This document shows, one piece after another, positions 46,801-58,464 of a stretch of DNA of 64,000 nt. Under the pieces are notes generated by a model, which had not been told where the DNA came from, ran no database searches, and worked only from the letters and a program-made list of their open reading frames with translations. The stretch is from Siphonodentalium dalli. Lineage: Eukaryota > Mollusca > Scaphopoda > Gadilida > Siphonodentaliidae. The DNA lies in assembly GCA_032622095.1 (NCBI GenBank), contig CP136067.1:136217990-136281989 (forward strand). The letters are read 5' to 3'. The stretch's first letter is position 1; every line of letters starts with the position of its first letter. The translations under genes and the position numbers were made by a program.

Positions 46801-49754
46801 TTCCGACTAAATCCTGAACAGTTACCAATAATTCTGCTGTGGTTAAGTGGTCAATTACTTTGGGAATTACTGTATATAAATAGTTCGTGATAATCTTTGG
46901 ATTGAACCAGAGATACGGCGTCGGTTTGAATGTTTGAATGTTTATTTGCACATTTATGCAACACAGTAGTATATATGTTTACATATTTACATGTGAAGGG
47001 GTGCAAATGGCATGGCCAGTAGAGGCCGTCTTCCTGCCTCCCATGTAATATAACATTACATGTATGATTAAGATGCGTTCATAGCTGAATAATGAGTATT
47101 TACAACAAGGATGAACCTTGAATGGTTTATCAATGAGAAATCTTCTTATAACATATATGACAGTCTGACATTCGAATATGTGTTTAATGTTAGGGCTAAG
47201 CTAATTATGTACGCGTGCATGAACATCCATATACGTATTATTAAATCGCCCATAAAAGGTGAGGGTACCAGGGTGACTCATACTTGTTGGGACATGCCAA
47301 TAACAGGTCCGTAATTTCAAGTTGTTACTCTGCAGGATTTACATTCTCGATTTTTACATATAGTATCATTACTATATTGGTAATAGATTATTGGTGATAG
47401 ACTTTTTGAATTGTGTTTTATTATTACTCACCCTGGTTACCCAGCCAAGTCTTCACGCGACCATTTTCTTCTGACGTGATCCCCGCTAACATTTTACCTC
47501 CCAACGTCTGACAATATTCCTGTGGTAGCAAAATTACATCAATAAATACACGTCACATTGGCATTTATAAACCGGTTCACACCCCTCGGCCAATCAAATT
47601 GCTCCAATTCATGAACAATATTTCTTGTATGAATCTGTATTTCAACGGGGCCAAAATACAGACTTGAGCTAAATATCACACATAAATTGACATTAATTGG
47701 ATAGTAAGCTGAAAGGAGATCGGAGCGATAGGTGTGAAATTCTAACAATGCGCCATGATAATGATCGCACCAGTCACTCGGGAAGTTAAGACACGGATCA
47801 TTCCATTATTAGCGGACATACCTGTATAGGGGTGGTCTGCATGGGTGGGGGCCCAACACTTTCGGTTGAATATGTTATGGTTTGTCGGGAGGGGCGGGTG
47901 ACTGGAAGTAAACTGAACGAGATCCAAACCTGTTTCGAATGTATAATCCACAATAATCACTTAATGATCTTTTGAATGGTACATTGCGAAAATTTCACAA
48001 ACTGTTCATAGTAGATCATGTCATGAATCGCCACCCATGAATTTCGCGACACGGTGTATAGCGACGCAGAGTGAAATTGATATTAGGACAATGCCGATTA
48101 CAACTGACTAAACATCTCCACAAGAGTTTATATGGGTTAATCGCCGCCATAGGAGAGTATCATGAAACTTATTTACGACATAAACAACCGATATCACAGC
48201 CGTGTTTAGGCTGAAGAAACTGTGGAACTATCAGAGCAGGCATTTCAATAAATCAATCAGTTTATTGCAAACGCTATGATTTAACACAGAACATGCCAAA
48301 TATATATACATATATGTGCAATAGCAGGAAACTATATATTGGCTATAATCTTATACTCATGCCACAGCCATAATACCATATAATATTTATATATCTCAAT
48401 CCCGCTGGGTGAAGGCACGCCCATTCCCATTTTGTCACCCACATCGAATAATGCAGGAGAACAGCATTTATATTTACCACCGGTCTCAACAAATGGGATG
48501 TGTTTTGAAATGGGGAGTTTTTGCCCAGGCGGGTGGGGTCTTCAGTGTCTCAGAGTTTGGGCAGTTCCTTAAAGGCACACTTAAGATATAATGACAATCT
48601 CCGCAATATACTAATATTTTCAATCGACAGAAGTCTATAAAACTTTTCTTCGCTGTGATATTTCCAGTAATAGTCCGGGATATATTTGATTCGGATATCA
48701 TTAAGGTGTGAACATGTAATTACTAAGTGGTATTCGTCTCCTATTCCGTCATTACATAATGTACACACTCTGTCATTCCGTCATTCGCCTCAGTCCGGTT
48801 ATCAACAAACCATTAGCTTTATAAATACATACAATACATATATACGCATGGTCCGTGACCGGATTCGTGATCTCCAGTTTAAAACTTCGAGATTAAACGT
48901 ACGGATGGCCTTCGGTGTAGGTTATAGTTTAGAAATAAAAGTTACCAGATTATGACAATTTCCTCAATAATACAGAATAGTATAGTATAATGATAGGTTG
49001 GATGCGATCTAATCTACAAACACACTTCGTATGCGAAGTTCGATTGTGTTATGTTTTCGTGAAAAGCACGTTGTTCGGTTTAGCAGTCACGAAGTTACCC
49101 GTAGATTTCCGCGATACCTCCACAAAAACAACAACCACGTGTTCGCACAACCAACATCACTATAAAGAGCTTAAATCTTCACTAATCTGGTTCGAAGCGC
49201 AAAATTCGCTATGTACGATTTCTCCTTCACATGATTTATCACAGTTGGCCAAACTTGAGACAATGTTTGATGTTTAAAAAATGCGACGTGATATTTGTCA
49301 CAAAGTTACATTTGTCGATAATTATTAGTTTGCTTAGAGTTGCTAAATTATTCAACATTTTCACTTATAATAGCACAACAAATTAAACAACACACATAAC
49401 CGTTCAGCTGTTATGTAGCAAACCACTTTCAAGTGATGACGTCATTCGGCAAGCTACAGCTCAGTTGATTTTACCGGAAGTAAGCGAAGTGAAGATATCA
49501 GTTTTAACAAAATGACATCTTTACTCTTGGTGCAGACACTGAATACGAGATTTACTTTTCGGCAATTTCCACCTATTTAATGGGGAAGCATATTGTAAAG
49601 TCTGATATTTCTAGACGGGCGCAGTTTAAAGTTTTCATTCTAAATAAGTGGGTCGAACGTACTGCAGATTTGGCCCAATCCTGTAGCGGGTCCAAATAGT
49701 GTAAACATCTATGGCCGACTCTATCGTAACCAGTTTTACAATGCAAAGCCAAGC
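43741..49754 (-). CDS. C-type lectin gene, four exons found, first exon missing
   Basis: Minus strand, exons 49754-49663, 47519-47432, 45138-44916 and 43861-43741. Phases agree at every join (0, 1, 2), with GT-AG introns of 2143, 2293 and 1054 bases. The product is a C-type lectin domain, usually a secreted or membrane carbohydrate-binding fold. It has the long-form first cysteines (HCKTGY, HRCLHY), WAKSA-EYCQTLGGKM, HHCVWIGATD, FTDWAPGQPT, ENCLQ and CNAIC. The sugar and calcium motifs are degenerate: QPT where EPN or QPD is usual, and WSS where WND is usual. Classical calcium-dependent sugar binding is therefore doubtful. After the domain comes a 39-residue Ser/Thr/His-rich tail. Exon 1 with the signal peptide should end in phase 1 and was not found. 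Introns carry MITE, LINE and other repeat copies. Confidence 0.88.
44090..44400 (+). repeat. Dispersed repeat R5, copy inside lectin intron
   Basis: Matches 56560-56940 in order: ACTTGGTGGCAGTTTTAACC, TGGGGTCTCCC, TTCTTATCGCATAC, TTGACAATAACAT, TGTCTATAT and CTATTTTAACAGC. Its 3' half is shared with 40785-41285 and 62812-63205. Confidence 0.65.
44916..45138 (-). CDS. Lectin exon encoding core of the domain
   Basis: Acceptor GATATTTATTGCAG precedes 45138; donor GTGAGT follows 44916. The exon is 223 bases with the WIG motif (HHCVWIGATDLMSEGHFEW), DWAPGQPT, SENCLQYH, AWSSAGC and CNAIC. Confidence 0.9.
45888..46250 (+). repeat. Dispersed repeat R3, copy inside lectin intron
   Basis: Direct copy of 27880-28200: CGATCTAATATCGATA, TTTGAGTCGAAGATGT, GGATAGTGGATTGGGCAA and TTGATACGGGGCG. 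It begins AAAGGGGTACTATACGCC. Confidence 0.7.
46735..46872. mobile_element. 138 bp palindromic MITE, mariner type, in lectin intron
   Basis: CAGTAATGCCCAAAGTAATT is mirrored by AATTACTTTGGGAATTACTG, and TA flanks both ends. It shares AACCACAGCAGAATTAT and GGCAACAAGCCATATTTCCG with the palindromes at 10913-11122 and 11942-12360, so it is the same family. Confidence 0.75.
46915..47060 (-). mobile_element. Probable LINE 3' end in lectin intron
   Basis: On the minus strand GTGCAAATAAACATTCAAAC ends in short CATTCAAA repeats, the style of CR1/L2-type 3' tails, after an AATAAA-containing UTR-like stretch. No coding remains. Confidence 0.4.
47432..47519 (-). CDS. Lectin exon encoding YCQTLGG region
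   Basis: Acceptor TTTTGCTACCACAG precedes 47519; donor GTGAGT follows 47432. The exon is 88 bases, 29 codons plus one base: EYCQTLGGKMLAGITSEEN then RVKTWLGNQ, the helix-2 region of the fold. Confidence 0.85.
48243..48790 (-). pseudogene. LINE 3' end with ORF2 C-terminus, in lectin intron
   Basis: The minus strand encodes VCTLCNDGIGDEYHLVITC (the C-x2-C-x8-H-x4-C knuckle), RIKYIPDYYW and KFYRLLSIEN, typical of CR1/L2-like ORF2 ends. Downstream, TTGCAATAAACTGATTGATT closes the element near 48243 as a polyadenylation signal plus short repeat tail. Severely 5' truncated and dead. It lies in the intron between the first two lectin exons, in the same orientation as the gene. Confidence 0.75.
49663..49754 (-). 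CDS. Lectin exon encoding start of the domain
   Basis: Acceptor TTTAATTTGTTTTCAG precedes 49754; donor GTACGT follows 49663. The exon is 92 bases: two bases completing a codon, then 30 codons including HCKTGYDRVGHRCLHYLD and DWAKSA. It ends in phase 0. Confidence 0.85.
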
Positions 49755-50355
49755 CTGAAAACAAATTAAAATACCAATAATTAGAGTTCATGTCACAATC
49801 TTCTAAATCACATATAGGCGACAGTGTTAGACTGTTAAGCCTTGCCCACGATTCGTGGCGATACTTAGGGGGTGTTTATACATTACCCGGCGAAGATCGC
49901 ATTCGCTTTAGCCGGCAGCGATAACAATAGAGTGTTTATACTTCGCCGGATAAGAATTACGGCTATCCGGATACTCAGCTATACGGTTTTCAACTTTTGG
50001 ATAAAATGATTTAGTACAAGTACCTGATTGTCGTATGGATTCTAATTCGCTCTGCGGTTAAGTTAGATGTTTATCTAGGGTCATGCCGTCATGGGTGATT
50101 TCCTTTCAACAATTAACTCGAACAATATTATTGTGCAATCGCTGATAGACCAGCCCGCTTTTCACCTGTGTATATATTGGTCAGTGTGTCAGTTTGATTG
50201 TCTCTAATCAGCTGTCCGTCGGTGGTCACGCACCTTCGTTATAAGCTATTATTATAAATACTAACTGATGATGGTACACGTACTCTGTGTGCGCATGGTA
50301 CATTTGTTGCGCATTCGAGGGAATTAAATGTGCGTGTTCATGTACATGTATGTCC

Positions 50356-50379
50356 ATATATATATATATATATATATAT
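50356..50379. repeat. (AT)12 microsatellite
   Basis: Twelve uninterrupted AT dinucleotides framed by TCC and GGA, so the whole is palindromic. Confidence 0.9.
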
Positions 50380-50469
50380 GGAAGAAATGGGAAGGCACGT
50401 TTCTATGGATTCAAACTTAATGCACAATTAGTTCAATACTTTTAGTGCGCCGTGGACACATGTACACAG

Positions 50470-50900
50470 GGACGGGTCTAGAGGGCCTGATTTGGAGGTG
50501 TGGGACTGTTCATCTTTGGAATGTATCGACCGACCGTGGTTATGGCCAGGTGAGAGAATTTTTTTTAATCTGAACCCTGAAAATTGCAAAATCCTAGCAT
50601 CCAGCCTGAAGATTTCCAATTGTTGGACATTTTCCAAACTTGACACACATCTAAGGTTGGATCATTTCCAACTGATGGCCATTTCAGTCCAAAAATTTGG
50701 CCAAAAAATAAGCAAATGTTGCCTAAAGAAATCACCAATAACAAATTGTTGAAAATAAAACTACGAGAACAATTTCAACATATTGCTGATGTCAAATTTC
50801 CAACCATTGCCGTGTCAGGTATGAAATTTCCAGCTTTTGAATATATTGATTAAAGTTGGGACGAGACACCCCCATCGCCACGGCCCTACATACATGGACA
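50470..50900 (+). repeat. Dispersed repeat R7, plus-strand copy
   Basis: Reverse-complement relative of 63570-63905: GATTTCCAATTGTTGGA, GGATCATTTCCAACTGATGG, CCATTTCAGTCCAAA and GAGACACCCCCATCGCCACG. Rich in TTTCCAA motifs. Confidence 0.6.
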
Positions 50901-51134
50901 TGGTGAACGCCCGAGTAAAATGAAAAACATAATTTATTGTATAATGTGCAAACGGAAAATGTGTCACATTTGATTCGCGATGTTGAAAGTTATATATATA
51001 ATATAATATCCAATCCGAATGATTATAGACACCAATTTGTAGATGCATGCGACGAAAATATCTCAAAACTGACAATGACCATGCTTTTGGTGCGACACTC
51101 ACTTCACAGGCTGTCTATGAACCCAAACAAACCA

Positions 51135-51330
51135 TTAACAATTTTGTTTAAATATCTATCAAATTACCGATAGCAATACCTGAAAGTTTGAGTTGGATAT
51201 TAATAATTTCGGCATTTCCATTTCTAAAAAGTTTCATTTCACTATACTGCCCAACCATATATCTAACAGGAAGCGGCTAGATGTTTACAGGTGTACAGCA
51301 ATATCATATTGCAGTTCAGTGAGAACTGAA
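51135..51330 (+). repeat. Repeat related to 8271-8580
   Basis: Shares TTTAAATATCTAT, GGCATTTCCATTT, ACTGCCCAACCATA and GGCTAGATGTTTACA. It forms the right part of the 49868-51468 element. Confidence 0.6.
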
Positions 51331-51504
51331 ACGAAAACTATTACCAAGTAAAGGAGACACATGAATATATGCGTATCTTCGCCGGCGATGTGTAAACACT
51401 CTGCCCAACCTTCGCCGGCTAACGGGTTCGCCGGGTAACGACTTCGCCGGCTATGTGTAAACGCCACCTTAGGCACACTTAAAACAATGTGGCGTTAAAA
51501 CTCC

Positions 51505-51800
51505 ACATCTGACATAAGTTATCAAAAAAGAAATGGTGCCCAACCATACTTATTCCTGGAAATAAATTGCCATGTCCACAATTAATCCTTTTTTTTTTGC
51601 AAAACAAATATGTATAGAAAAATACCCGACTTCACCCCAGCAATACATATGGTTGCGAACAATCGCACACAAATGGCCGAGGAATTAACATACCGTATGA
51701 GTTTATTTTTTCGTTCATTTTACAAACAAATATATTATACACCATTTAGCTGCCAAAATTATGTTTATGCTGCTCGAATTTCCCAATACACAAAAGCCAA
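51505..51800 (+). repeat. Direct repeat R8, first copy
   Basis: Repeated at 52408-52680: AACCATACTTATTCCT, AGAAAAATACCC, GGCGAACAATC / GCGAACAATCGCAC, CACCATTTAGCTG / CACCATTCAGCTG and a CTCGA block. About 900 bp apart. Confidence 0.65.
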
Positions 51801-52407
51801 GGGGCCGACCAGATTATCGCAGAAAACATTATATAAATAAAATCCAGATATAGAGGATCTCACATGAGTTTCTATTTTATACGGACTTTATCAACCGAGT
51901 TCACTGAATTCGATTTGTGTCGAGGTTTACCGAGGCTCTGATAGAATTTATAAGTGGACGAGGTTGATAAATTACGTATAAAATAGAACGAGTTTGAGAT
52001 ACGTTTTATCACTTGATCAAATAAACGCGAAGCAACGCGAAGTTTTCATCGAAAACAATAATAAACTTCAGCAATCGCAAGTCATTTAAATAATGGCGTG
52101 ACGTCATCGCACGAGCTAATATTACACGTGTGTCTTAACAATAATTATGAAGCTGGTTTTGTGGGTTAATTATGTGATAAAACAATTTACTACACCCCTT
52201 CTCCCTTCACTGGGCTGCATTTACCCCCCCCCCCCACGTTTCCGAAATAGGGTTCCAAAAAAACTTTATCGGAGTACTAGTTGCACCTCCAGTAGCCGCC
52301 ACAGCATGGGGACTCGGGTAACTTTCTTTCTTTCAAGACAACGTACTATCTGTTATCATAAGTCGCGAGGGTGTGAAGTGTGCTTGACAGAATATGATTT
52401 GAAAACA

Positions 52408-52680
52408 ACATAAGTTGGCAAAAAAAAAATGGTTCCAAACCATACTTATTCCTATAAATAAAATGGATTTAAAAAAAAAAAAAAAAAAAACATTAGAAAA
52501 ATACCCACCCTCCCAAATTTGGCGACAAACGTAGACGCTTGGCGAACAATCCCACATAAATGGCCGTGAATTTCTGTCTTCGTCTATATTAAACAACTGA
52601 AGACAGTATACACCATTCAGCTGGCAGACGTTTTCTATGCTGACTCGAGTCTCCATACACAAATTGCCATTTGCGGCGAT
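52408..52680 (+). repeat. Direct repeat R8, second copy
   Basis: Mate of 51505-51800, with a 20 base A run (52471-52490) inserted or expanded. Confidence 0.65.
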
Positions 52681-52689
52681 GGGTTAAGC

Positions 52690-53122
52690 CTATTTGCACT
52701 TCAAATGGTCAATCTCCACTTAGATCGTCATCAGATGCACCATATGTGGAGAACAAGCGTTTTCCGTATTTGTTTCTCATCTAGAATATTGCAGTTCCAC
52801 AACTAACCCACTTACTTCATAAAAAATCTGCTGCATTAAATACAAAGACCCCGGCCACAAATTCGGGACGCCACCATACACCTGGCCATCTAAAATGATC
52901 GCCATATTTATACGTAGGCTGTGATTTTCTGTTCCCACTCGGGAAATTAAATATAATCAATCAATCAGCAGCCATAATTTATTTTAATGCGGAGTCTATT
53001 TCCCCCACACAATTTCAAGAAGAGTAACTCTATATAATTAGTTGCATGAAACCTGAAATCACGTCTATACGAGGATAAACAAACCACAGTGCGCAGCAGG
53101 CCTGGACATTGTGTGCAGATTT
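52690..53122. other. Intergenic DNA, nothing supported
   Basis: No coding or repeat partner noticed. Confidence 0.35.
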
Positions 53123-53215
53123 GCAGCATGAGGTCAAGAGAAGGTGAATTTAGTTATGCTACCTCCAACTGCTGGCTAACGTCACTAAATTCACCTTCTG
53201 GGGAACTCATTCTGC
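53123..53215. repeat. 93 bp foldback element, copy 2
   Basis: Same length and layout as 7648-7740: GCAGCATGAGGTC...GGTGAATTTAGT on the left, ACTAAATTCACC...AACTCATTCTGC on the right, then TCAGGCC outside. Confidence 0.7.
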
Positions 53216-54874
53216 TCAGGCCACATCTGCTCTGGAAAGTATATTTATTATCAAATTAAAAAGTTTTGTTTTAGTTTCTTTGGAAAGATTCTTTTCTTTT
53301 TTAGTTTAGTTTCTCTATATCCCCAAATTGGCAGACGACATAATGCATCTGGGAACTTAAATCTGACTTTAGCCTTACTCTGTTACCATTTTGTTTCGAT
53401 TATGATGGGGTGGGAAAATGACATCCCATCTAAGTGATGTCATTGTGATTGTATTTTAACATGTGATGTGTCATTTTGAAGGCATTTGAATACTCTATCT
53501 GGAAGCAAAAAATATGACGTTTTCATTGATGTCGTCACCAGAGGTCAATAGGTCAGGCAACGGCGCTGAAAACACAAATGTAATAGTCTCGGATCTGACA
53601 GGGTACTCATGCACCCCGACTTCACCCGACTAATTTTATTCCTTATTATATCCCTCAACTTTTGAGCAATGTTAACACGATAAAAAAAATGGCCGTGTAC
53701 ACACCAGACACTATAAGTGAGTTTGATGCAAATTATTAAGAGAAAATCTTGACAAATATATATACTGTTGCAAAGCTAAGACATAATGCTACCATTTTAG
53801 ATAAAAAATTGGAACTCCATATCCAAGATGGCCACCAAAATGGCCGCCGGAAGTGAAAATATAACTATTTTTCACTAATATCTTCTAAATTAGTTTCTGC
53901 TGTTTGGAACTGGGTGAGAATTGCGACTTTATTATTTTTTGTTTTGTTTACTGATCATTGGAGCAACGAAATATGCAATTATGTGGGTACCAGCCCCTTC
54001 CGATCCCTTCAAAATTTGATTATACAGAACGGTATAAATTTCATCAAAAATTACCATTTGGATTCTAGTCAAATTTTAACAAAAATGAGCAGAACTGTGC
54101 AATGTAAGTCAGGCATACCATTACTTATGAATATTCCAACTCAATGGATTAAAAAAATTCACTTTAGCTCAATCTGGCCGCCAAAATGGCAGCCATATAA
54201 TGGAAAATGGTAAGATTGCCCTGCAATCGGTTACAAGTTGTGGTTGATTATAAAATCGACTAATATGCCTTCTATACATTGAATACTAACAGTGTTGATG
54301 CACTTTGTTTAATTGTTGCTATCGTAACCACTGACATTATCAGAAATATTTGATTTTTCTCTCGCAAACTTGACATCAAAATCTCCATAAATTGACTTTT
54401 CAGTTTGGATCATGGTTTTCAAGTAAAATGGAGCTATCTTTGGTAGCAAAGGTGTTTTTTGTTTGTTTGATCTGTCTTAAATGTGTCACACTGATGTGTT
54501 TTGGACCAAATAACTTAAGATGGCTTGTAATATGGCAACCAAATTTGGTAAAATGTTTTCACACGCATTCGAACATTATTCTCTGCTGTTCCGAAAAGGT
54601 AGCAAATTGTGACTCATTAAACATTTTAATTAATCAAGTGACCACTAAATGTTCTCTTCTGGTTGTCACAGTACCGTATGATCATGACAAATTCATTTTA
54701 AATGATGCAGTATGAAATTTTGCGTGTGCTTTTTGCTTTAGTTATCATGCATTGGTGCATCGCGTGTATGGCCACGAAACTAAATTAATGTCCCTGTTAA
54801 TGCTGTTATATATGAACGGTGCAGAACAATACAATTTGAATAATTATTAATTATATAAATGATGTGAACCTTCA
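53216..54874. other. Diffuse repeat-like DNA, no gene
   Basis: Contains AAGATGGCCACCAAAATGGC (53826) and related AAAATGGCAGCC modules (54185) like those inside the 13434-17074 element, suggesting a decayed relative. Frames of about 100 codons here have no recognisable domain. Confidence 0.4.
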
Positions 54875-55335
54875 ATTAAACGGACATGGCTCATTCGAAC
54901 ATCCAATTTTTTTCTACGTAATTTGGACCGACGGATACGATAGGTAGATAAACAAACGAACTATTGATATACCGTCTTCATATGCTCTTAAATACACTTG
55001 CCAAATTCACAGCCATTTTTCAACCGTTTTCAACTTTTCGCCAGAAATAAGAAAAACGCTCTTTATTGCTACCATATCAGGAATAGACTACCACGGAACG
55101 CTCTTCTCTGTTCTACGTCGCGCAAATGGCGGTGTTTTGGTTGGGACCCAAAACACCGTATTCATAGTTGTATTTTTCATTAATTCAATGCGTATTTTTG
55201 GTTACATAATGCTCGTAGAAAAGTAGTTGAGATATTTATCGACCTATTTCGATACTGAGAACAAATTCAAAAGCGAATAATATTATGTGTATTTTGGAGC
55301 GCAAACCGCCATGTGGCTTTAAGGTGGCAATAACA
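54875..55335 (-). repeat. Dispersed repeat R6, minus-strand copy
   Basis: Reverse complement of 42027-42505, including AAACGGACATGGCTCATTCG, AACGCTCTTTATTGCTACC and GCGAATAATATTATGTGTAT. Confidence 0.65.
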
Positions 55336-55964
55336 CACAGTACACGCGATACTCAATAAACGGAACGACGTGGGTATTCTTGATTATTTTATTTTTCAAC
55401 TATCTGATTGGTTCTCTGCCTGCCAGCATATTATGTCAGCTTCCGGCGGACTAGACAGGACACCGCTTGTTATTGGGCACCCCTTTAGCTGGCAAGTATC
55501 TGCCATACGAACAGATGATAAAATATGCAAATAGGTTCGGCTTACCTGCCATAAACAGCGAACACAAGACCACCAATATTGTGCACATCGAAGCTCGCAT
55601 GGTTATTAGTTCTTATATTATATCGGGTCAAGATCTGCAAAATAAGAAGACAACAAGGCTCGTATTCCCCAAATTGGGTTATTTTATAAATCGGGTAGTT
55701 TATTTGGTAGCGGCTTAAAAGGTGCACATGGCTTTCGTCATATATAGCTATAAACGAGTATATGATATATGTCTGTCCAGGCTATGGTCTTACAATCTCG
55801 TCCAAATACGGATACGATAGGCGAGAATCGCATGCGTTTTGATATGTCGATGCCGTCTGGAGAGTTTGGCGGGACCAGCATCCCGTCTCGATTTGCTCAG
55901 TCTACCTGGCGCGACCTGACTGCCTCGATATCAATTTGAAAAAGGGGTGACGTTGCTTAACGTT
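55336..55964. other. Intergenic DNA, nothing supported
   Basis: An 83-codon plus-strand frame (55467-55718) has no recognised domain. Confidence 0.3.
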
Positions 55965-56125
55965 GCTTAATTTTGTGTTTCCCAACAGGTCTTAGACAGT
56001 GGCCAGCGCCATCCAACAGAATAACGAGTATATATCCACCATGGGCTTATTCCAGAATCAAATAAGTCCAATATAAACCAATGTCAGTATTAGGTCCAAT
56101 ATGAACCTATTTGAGGATACATTAA
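55965..56125 (+). repeat. Dispersed repeat R9, copy 1
   Basis: Shares GTGGCCAGCGCCAT, GGGCTTATTCCAGAATCAAA, TAAGTCCAATAT and GAACCTATTTG with 58465-58615 and, reversed, 59950-60095. Confidence 0.55.
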
Positions 56126-56559
56126 AGTACATGTAGCATAAATATTATCTTTATATACAAGAGCAGGATTTGTCTGTCATGTGAACGAATTGCACATGCC
56201 CCTAACACACAAATGGGCCGCCGCATGGGGCCGGTTTCATCTACAGGATAGGTTATAATTAGATGCAAATGGCCTCAATAATATAGTAATAGTGTAACAT
56301 AATGATAGAATTGATACGATATTTTCAACAAAACAGACTTTGTTTGAGCCGAGCGTTTGTTTATATAGAGCACACAAAGAGTGAACGATAACCAAAACAC
56401 TTAGAGATATACTTTATTGCTCCATATCAACGGAGATTACATATAATACACATATATACAACACAATAATCTTACATATAATTTGTTAATACAAGCTCCG
56501 AAGTTAGGCGCGTAATACAAATTTGTTGAATTAGCGAGCTATATATTAGTATCATGTAA

Positions 56560-56940
56560 ACACCTTGGTGGCAATTGTAACCAAAGTTCAACTACTGGGG
56601 TCTCCCCGGTGTTGAGTGTTTTGCTCATCGCATACTAAGTATGTACTCTTCTGTATCATAACATGACTTTTGTGTACATAAAACAGCGTCCGAACTTGAC
56701 AATAACATTATATTTACGCGATATTTTTCTGATCGGTATAAGGACACAATCTGTCTATATTTTAATATTCTTTCTGTTTATGTTGTTTTAAACGGTCGCG
56801 ACTATTTTAACAACAATGTCCACCGCCAACGCTTACCGTATGTTTGATATTCAGATTGTGTTGCTTTAAACGGCTGTGACTATTTTAACAGCAACTCCCT
56901 CCGCCAACGCTTACCGTATCTTTAATATTCTTTCTTGTTA
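56560..56940 (+). repeat. Dispersed repeat R5, copy 3, with internal duplication
   Basis: Matches 44090-44400. The block CGACTATTTTAACAACAATG...CGCCAACGCTTACCGTAT occurs twice in a row here (about 56788-56845 and 56876-56920). Confidence 0.65.
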
Positions 56941-57988
56941 TGGCGTAGCATAACTATTATCCGTGTATACACCACACATATCAACGAGCGCAATACATGT
57001 TATAACTATATGTATATACGACTCCTTTTTCTGATGCCATTGCAGCAACACGCCGCCATAATGTACTTAATTGTGTATTCATGGCTCCGGACCTATTGTA
57101 AGGAAATTTACCTTAACAACAATTGATGTCTAGTGTAAGGCATGCAACATGTTTCACAAATCGCATTTGACCAACCAACATTTCCCCAGAGAAGAATGCA
57201 ACAACGGATTAACCTGGATATTACCTTTTTTAAATTTGGAGGTCCAAACCCATGTATACATCTTTGACTACTTTAACCACTTAAACCTGATTTATCCTTT
57301 TCTGATCAGCACTACAATCTCTTTACTATATTTTCATAAGAGCAAATGAACACGGGGAGAGGATCATCAATAAGTTGTATAACTTGTACTCCAATCCCCT
57401 GTTGCCATATCACATGTATAAATACATCCTATATTGTACTTTAACCTATATGTTCATGGCACAATAAATATGTTAGTACTACTAAACAAATAACTATATT
57501 GTGAATAAAGCTGCTAACAATCAACGTGTGAATTGTTTCACACGAACAGAGGCCTTATGTCAGCATGTTCTCTTGCATGCATTGTAAACTCAATGTGAAA
57601 CTAGAGGTCTGATTCCATGTAATCATGTATACGTCCATGGTATCGCATTCCATGTGTGTGTTCTGAGTATAGGTGCGTTCCTATTCATGCGAAAGCATAG
57701 TGGTGCTTTGTGATCTGATGGCATGGACTTGAATTGACATTTCTAAATAAAATATATATTCCAAAGGTGTATGCCATTTGGTTCAACCCAGCGTGGATGG
57801 TTAATGACAGTCAAATGCACCATGGTCCTGACCAACTGAGCCACAGTTCACCCCAGCCAAGCGTTCAGTATTATTCGGTGGGATACATTTTAGGGCTAAT
57901 TACAACCCCTCTCCATGACGCCCAAATCATGTTCAACGGTCACGAAATTTGTCATGTCTGATTATATTGTAAAAGGGTATAAAACATA
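56941..57988. other. Intergenic DNA, nothing supported
   Basis: Short frames only; none shows a domain or splice partner. Confidence 0.3.
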
Positions 57989-58190
57989 TTAACCCTTTCA
58001 GTGCCAGGTCCGATTTTTGTATCAACCCATATACCCTATACCAATGCATTCTCTTATATATGCGAGTCGACCATAGGTCGCCTCGCATATATAAGAGAAT
58101 GCATTGGCCTAACAATTTTTCATCATTTGTTATTATTTTTTACAATGTTTTACAATTTTAATAATTTTGTAGGTTTAGTGCCAGGGAATC
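57989..58190. mobile_element. Partial piggyBac-type MITE with one hairpin
   Basis: Starts TTAACCCTTTCAGTGCCAGG and contains a hairpin (58041-58107) identical in type to those in the complete MITEs. The right half and right terminus are missing or replaced. Confidence 0.55.
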
Positions 58191-58464
58191 TTACATTTTT
58201 CATGGGCATCAAAATTATTACTATGAATAATTGGTGATAGTTTTGAGTTATAACATGCCCCTAAAATTTTAACCAGTTTGTTTTTAAATTCGCTATAGCA
58301 TGCTCATACATACCCAAAAAAAATTCAACCCCCAAAAAAAAACAACATCGATAATAAAAAAAAAAACAACATTTATTTTAGGGCCGATTTTACAGACCGT
58401 AAATTAGGGCCGATTTCAAACCGAAATAAGTCGAATATGGCACTATTTGAGCTTAAGGTTCTAT

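Larger units (their letters stand above)
49868..51468. mobile_element. 1.6 kb DNA transposon with TTA target duplication (PIF/Harbinger-like?)
   Basis: GGGGGTGTTTATACATTACC at 49868 is roughly mirrored by TATGTGTAAACGCCACC ending at 51468. TTA flanks both ends (49865-49867, 51469-51471). Subterminal TTCGCCGG and GTGTTTATAC/GTGTAAAC motifs are repeated on each side. No transposase; another repeat (50470-50900) is nested inside. TTA duplication suggests PIF/Harbinger. It sits about 110 bases upstream of the first lectin exon seen. Confidence 0.6.

Noticed and set aside
53914-54715. Frames of about 100 codons near AAGATGGC modules
   Set aside because: No domains; the region resembles a decayed relative of the 13434-17074 element.
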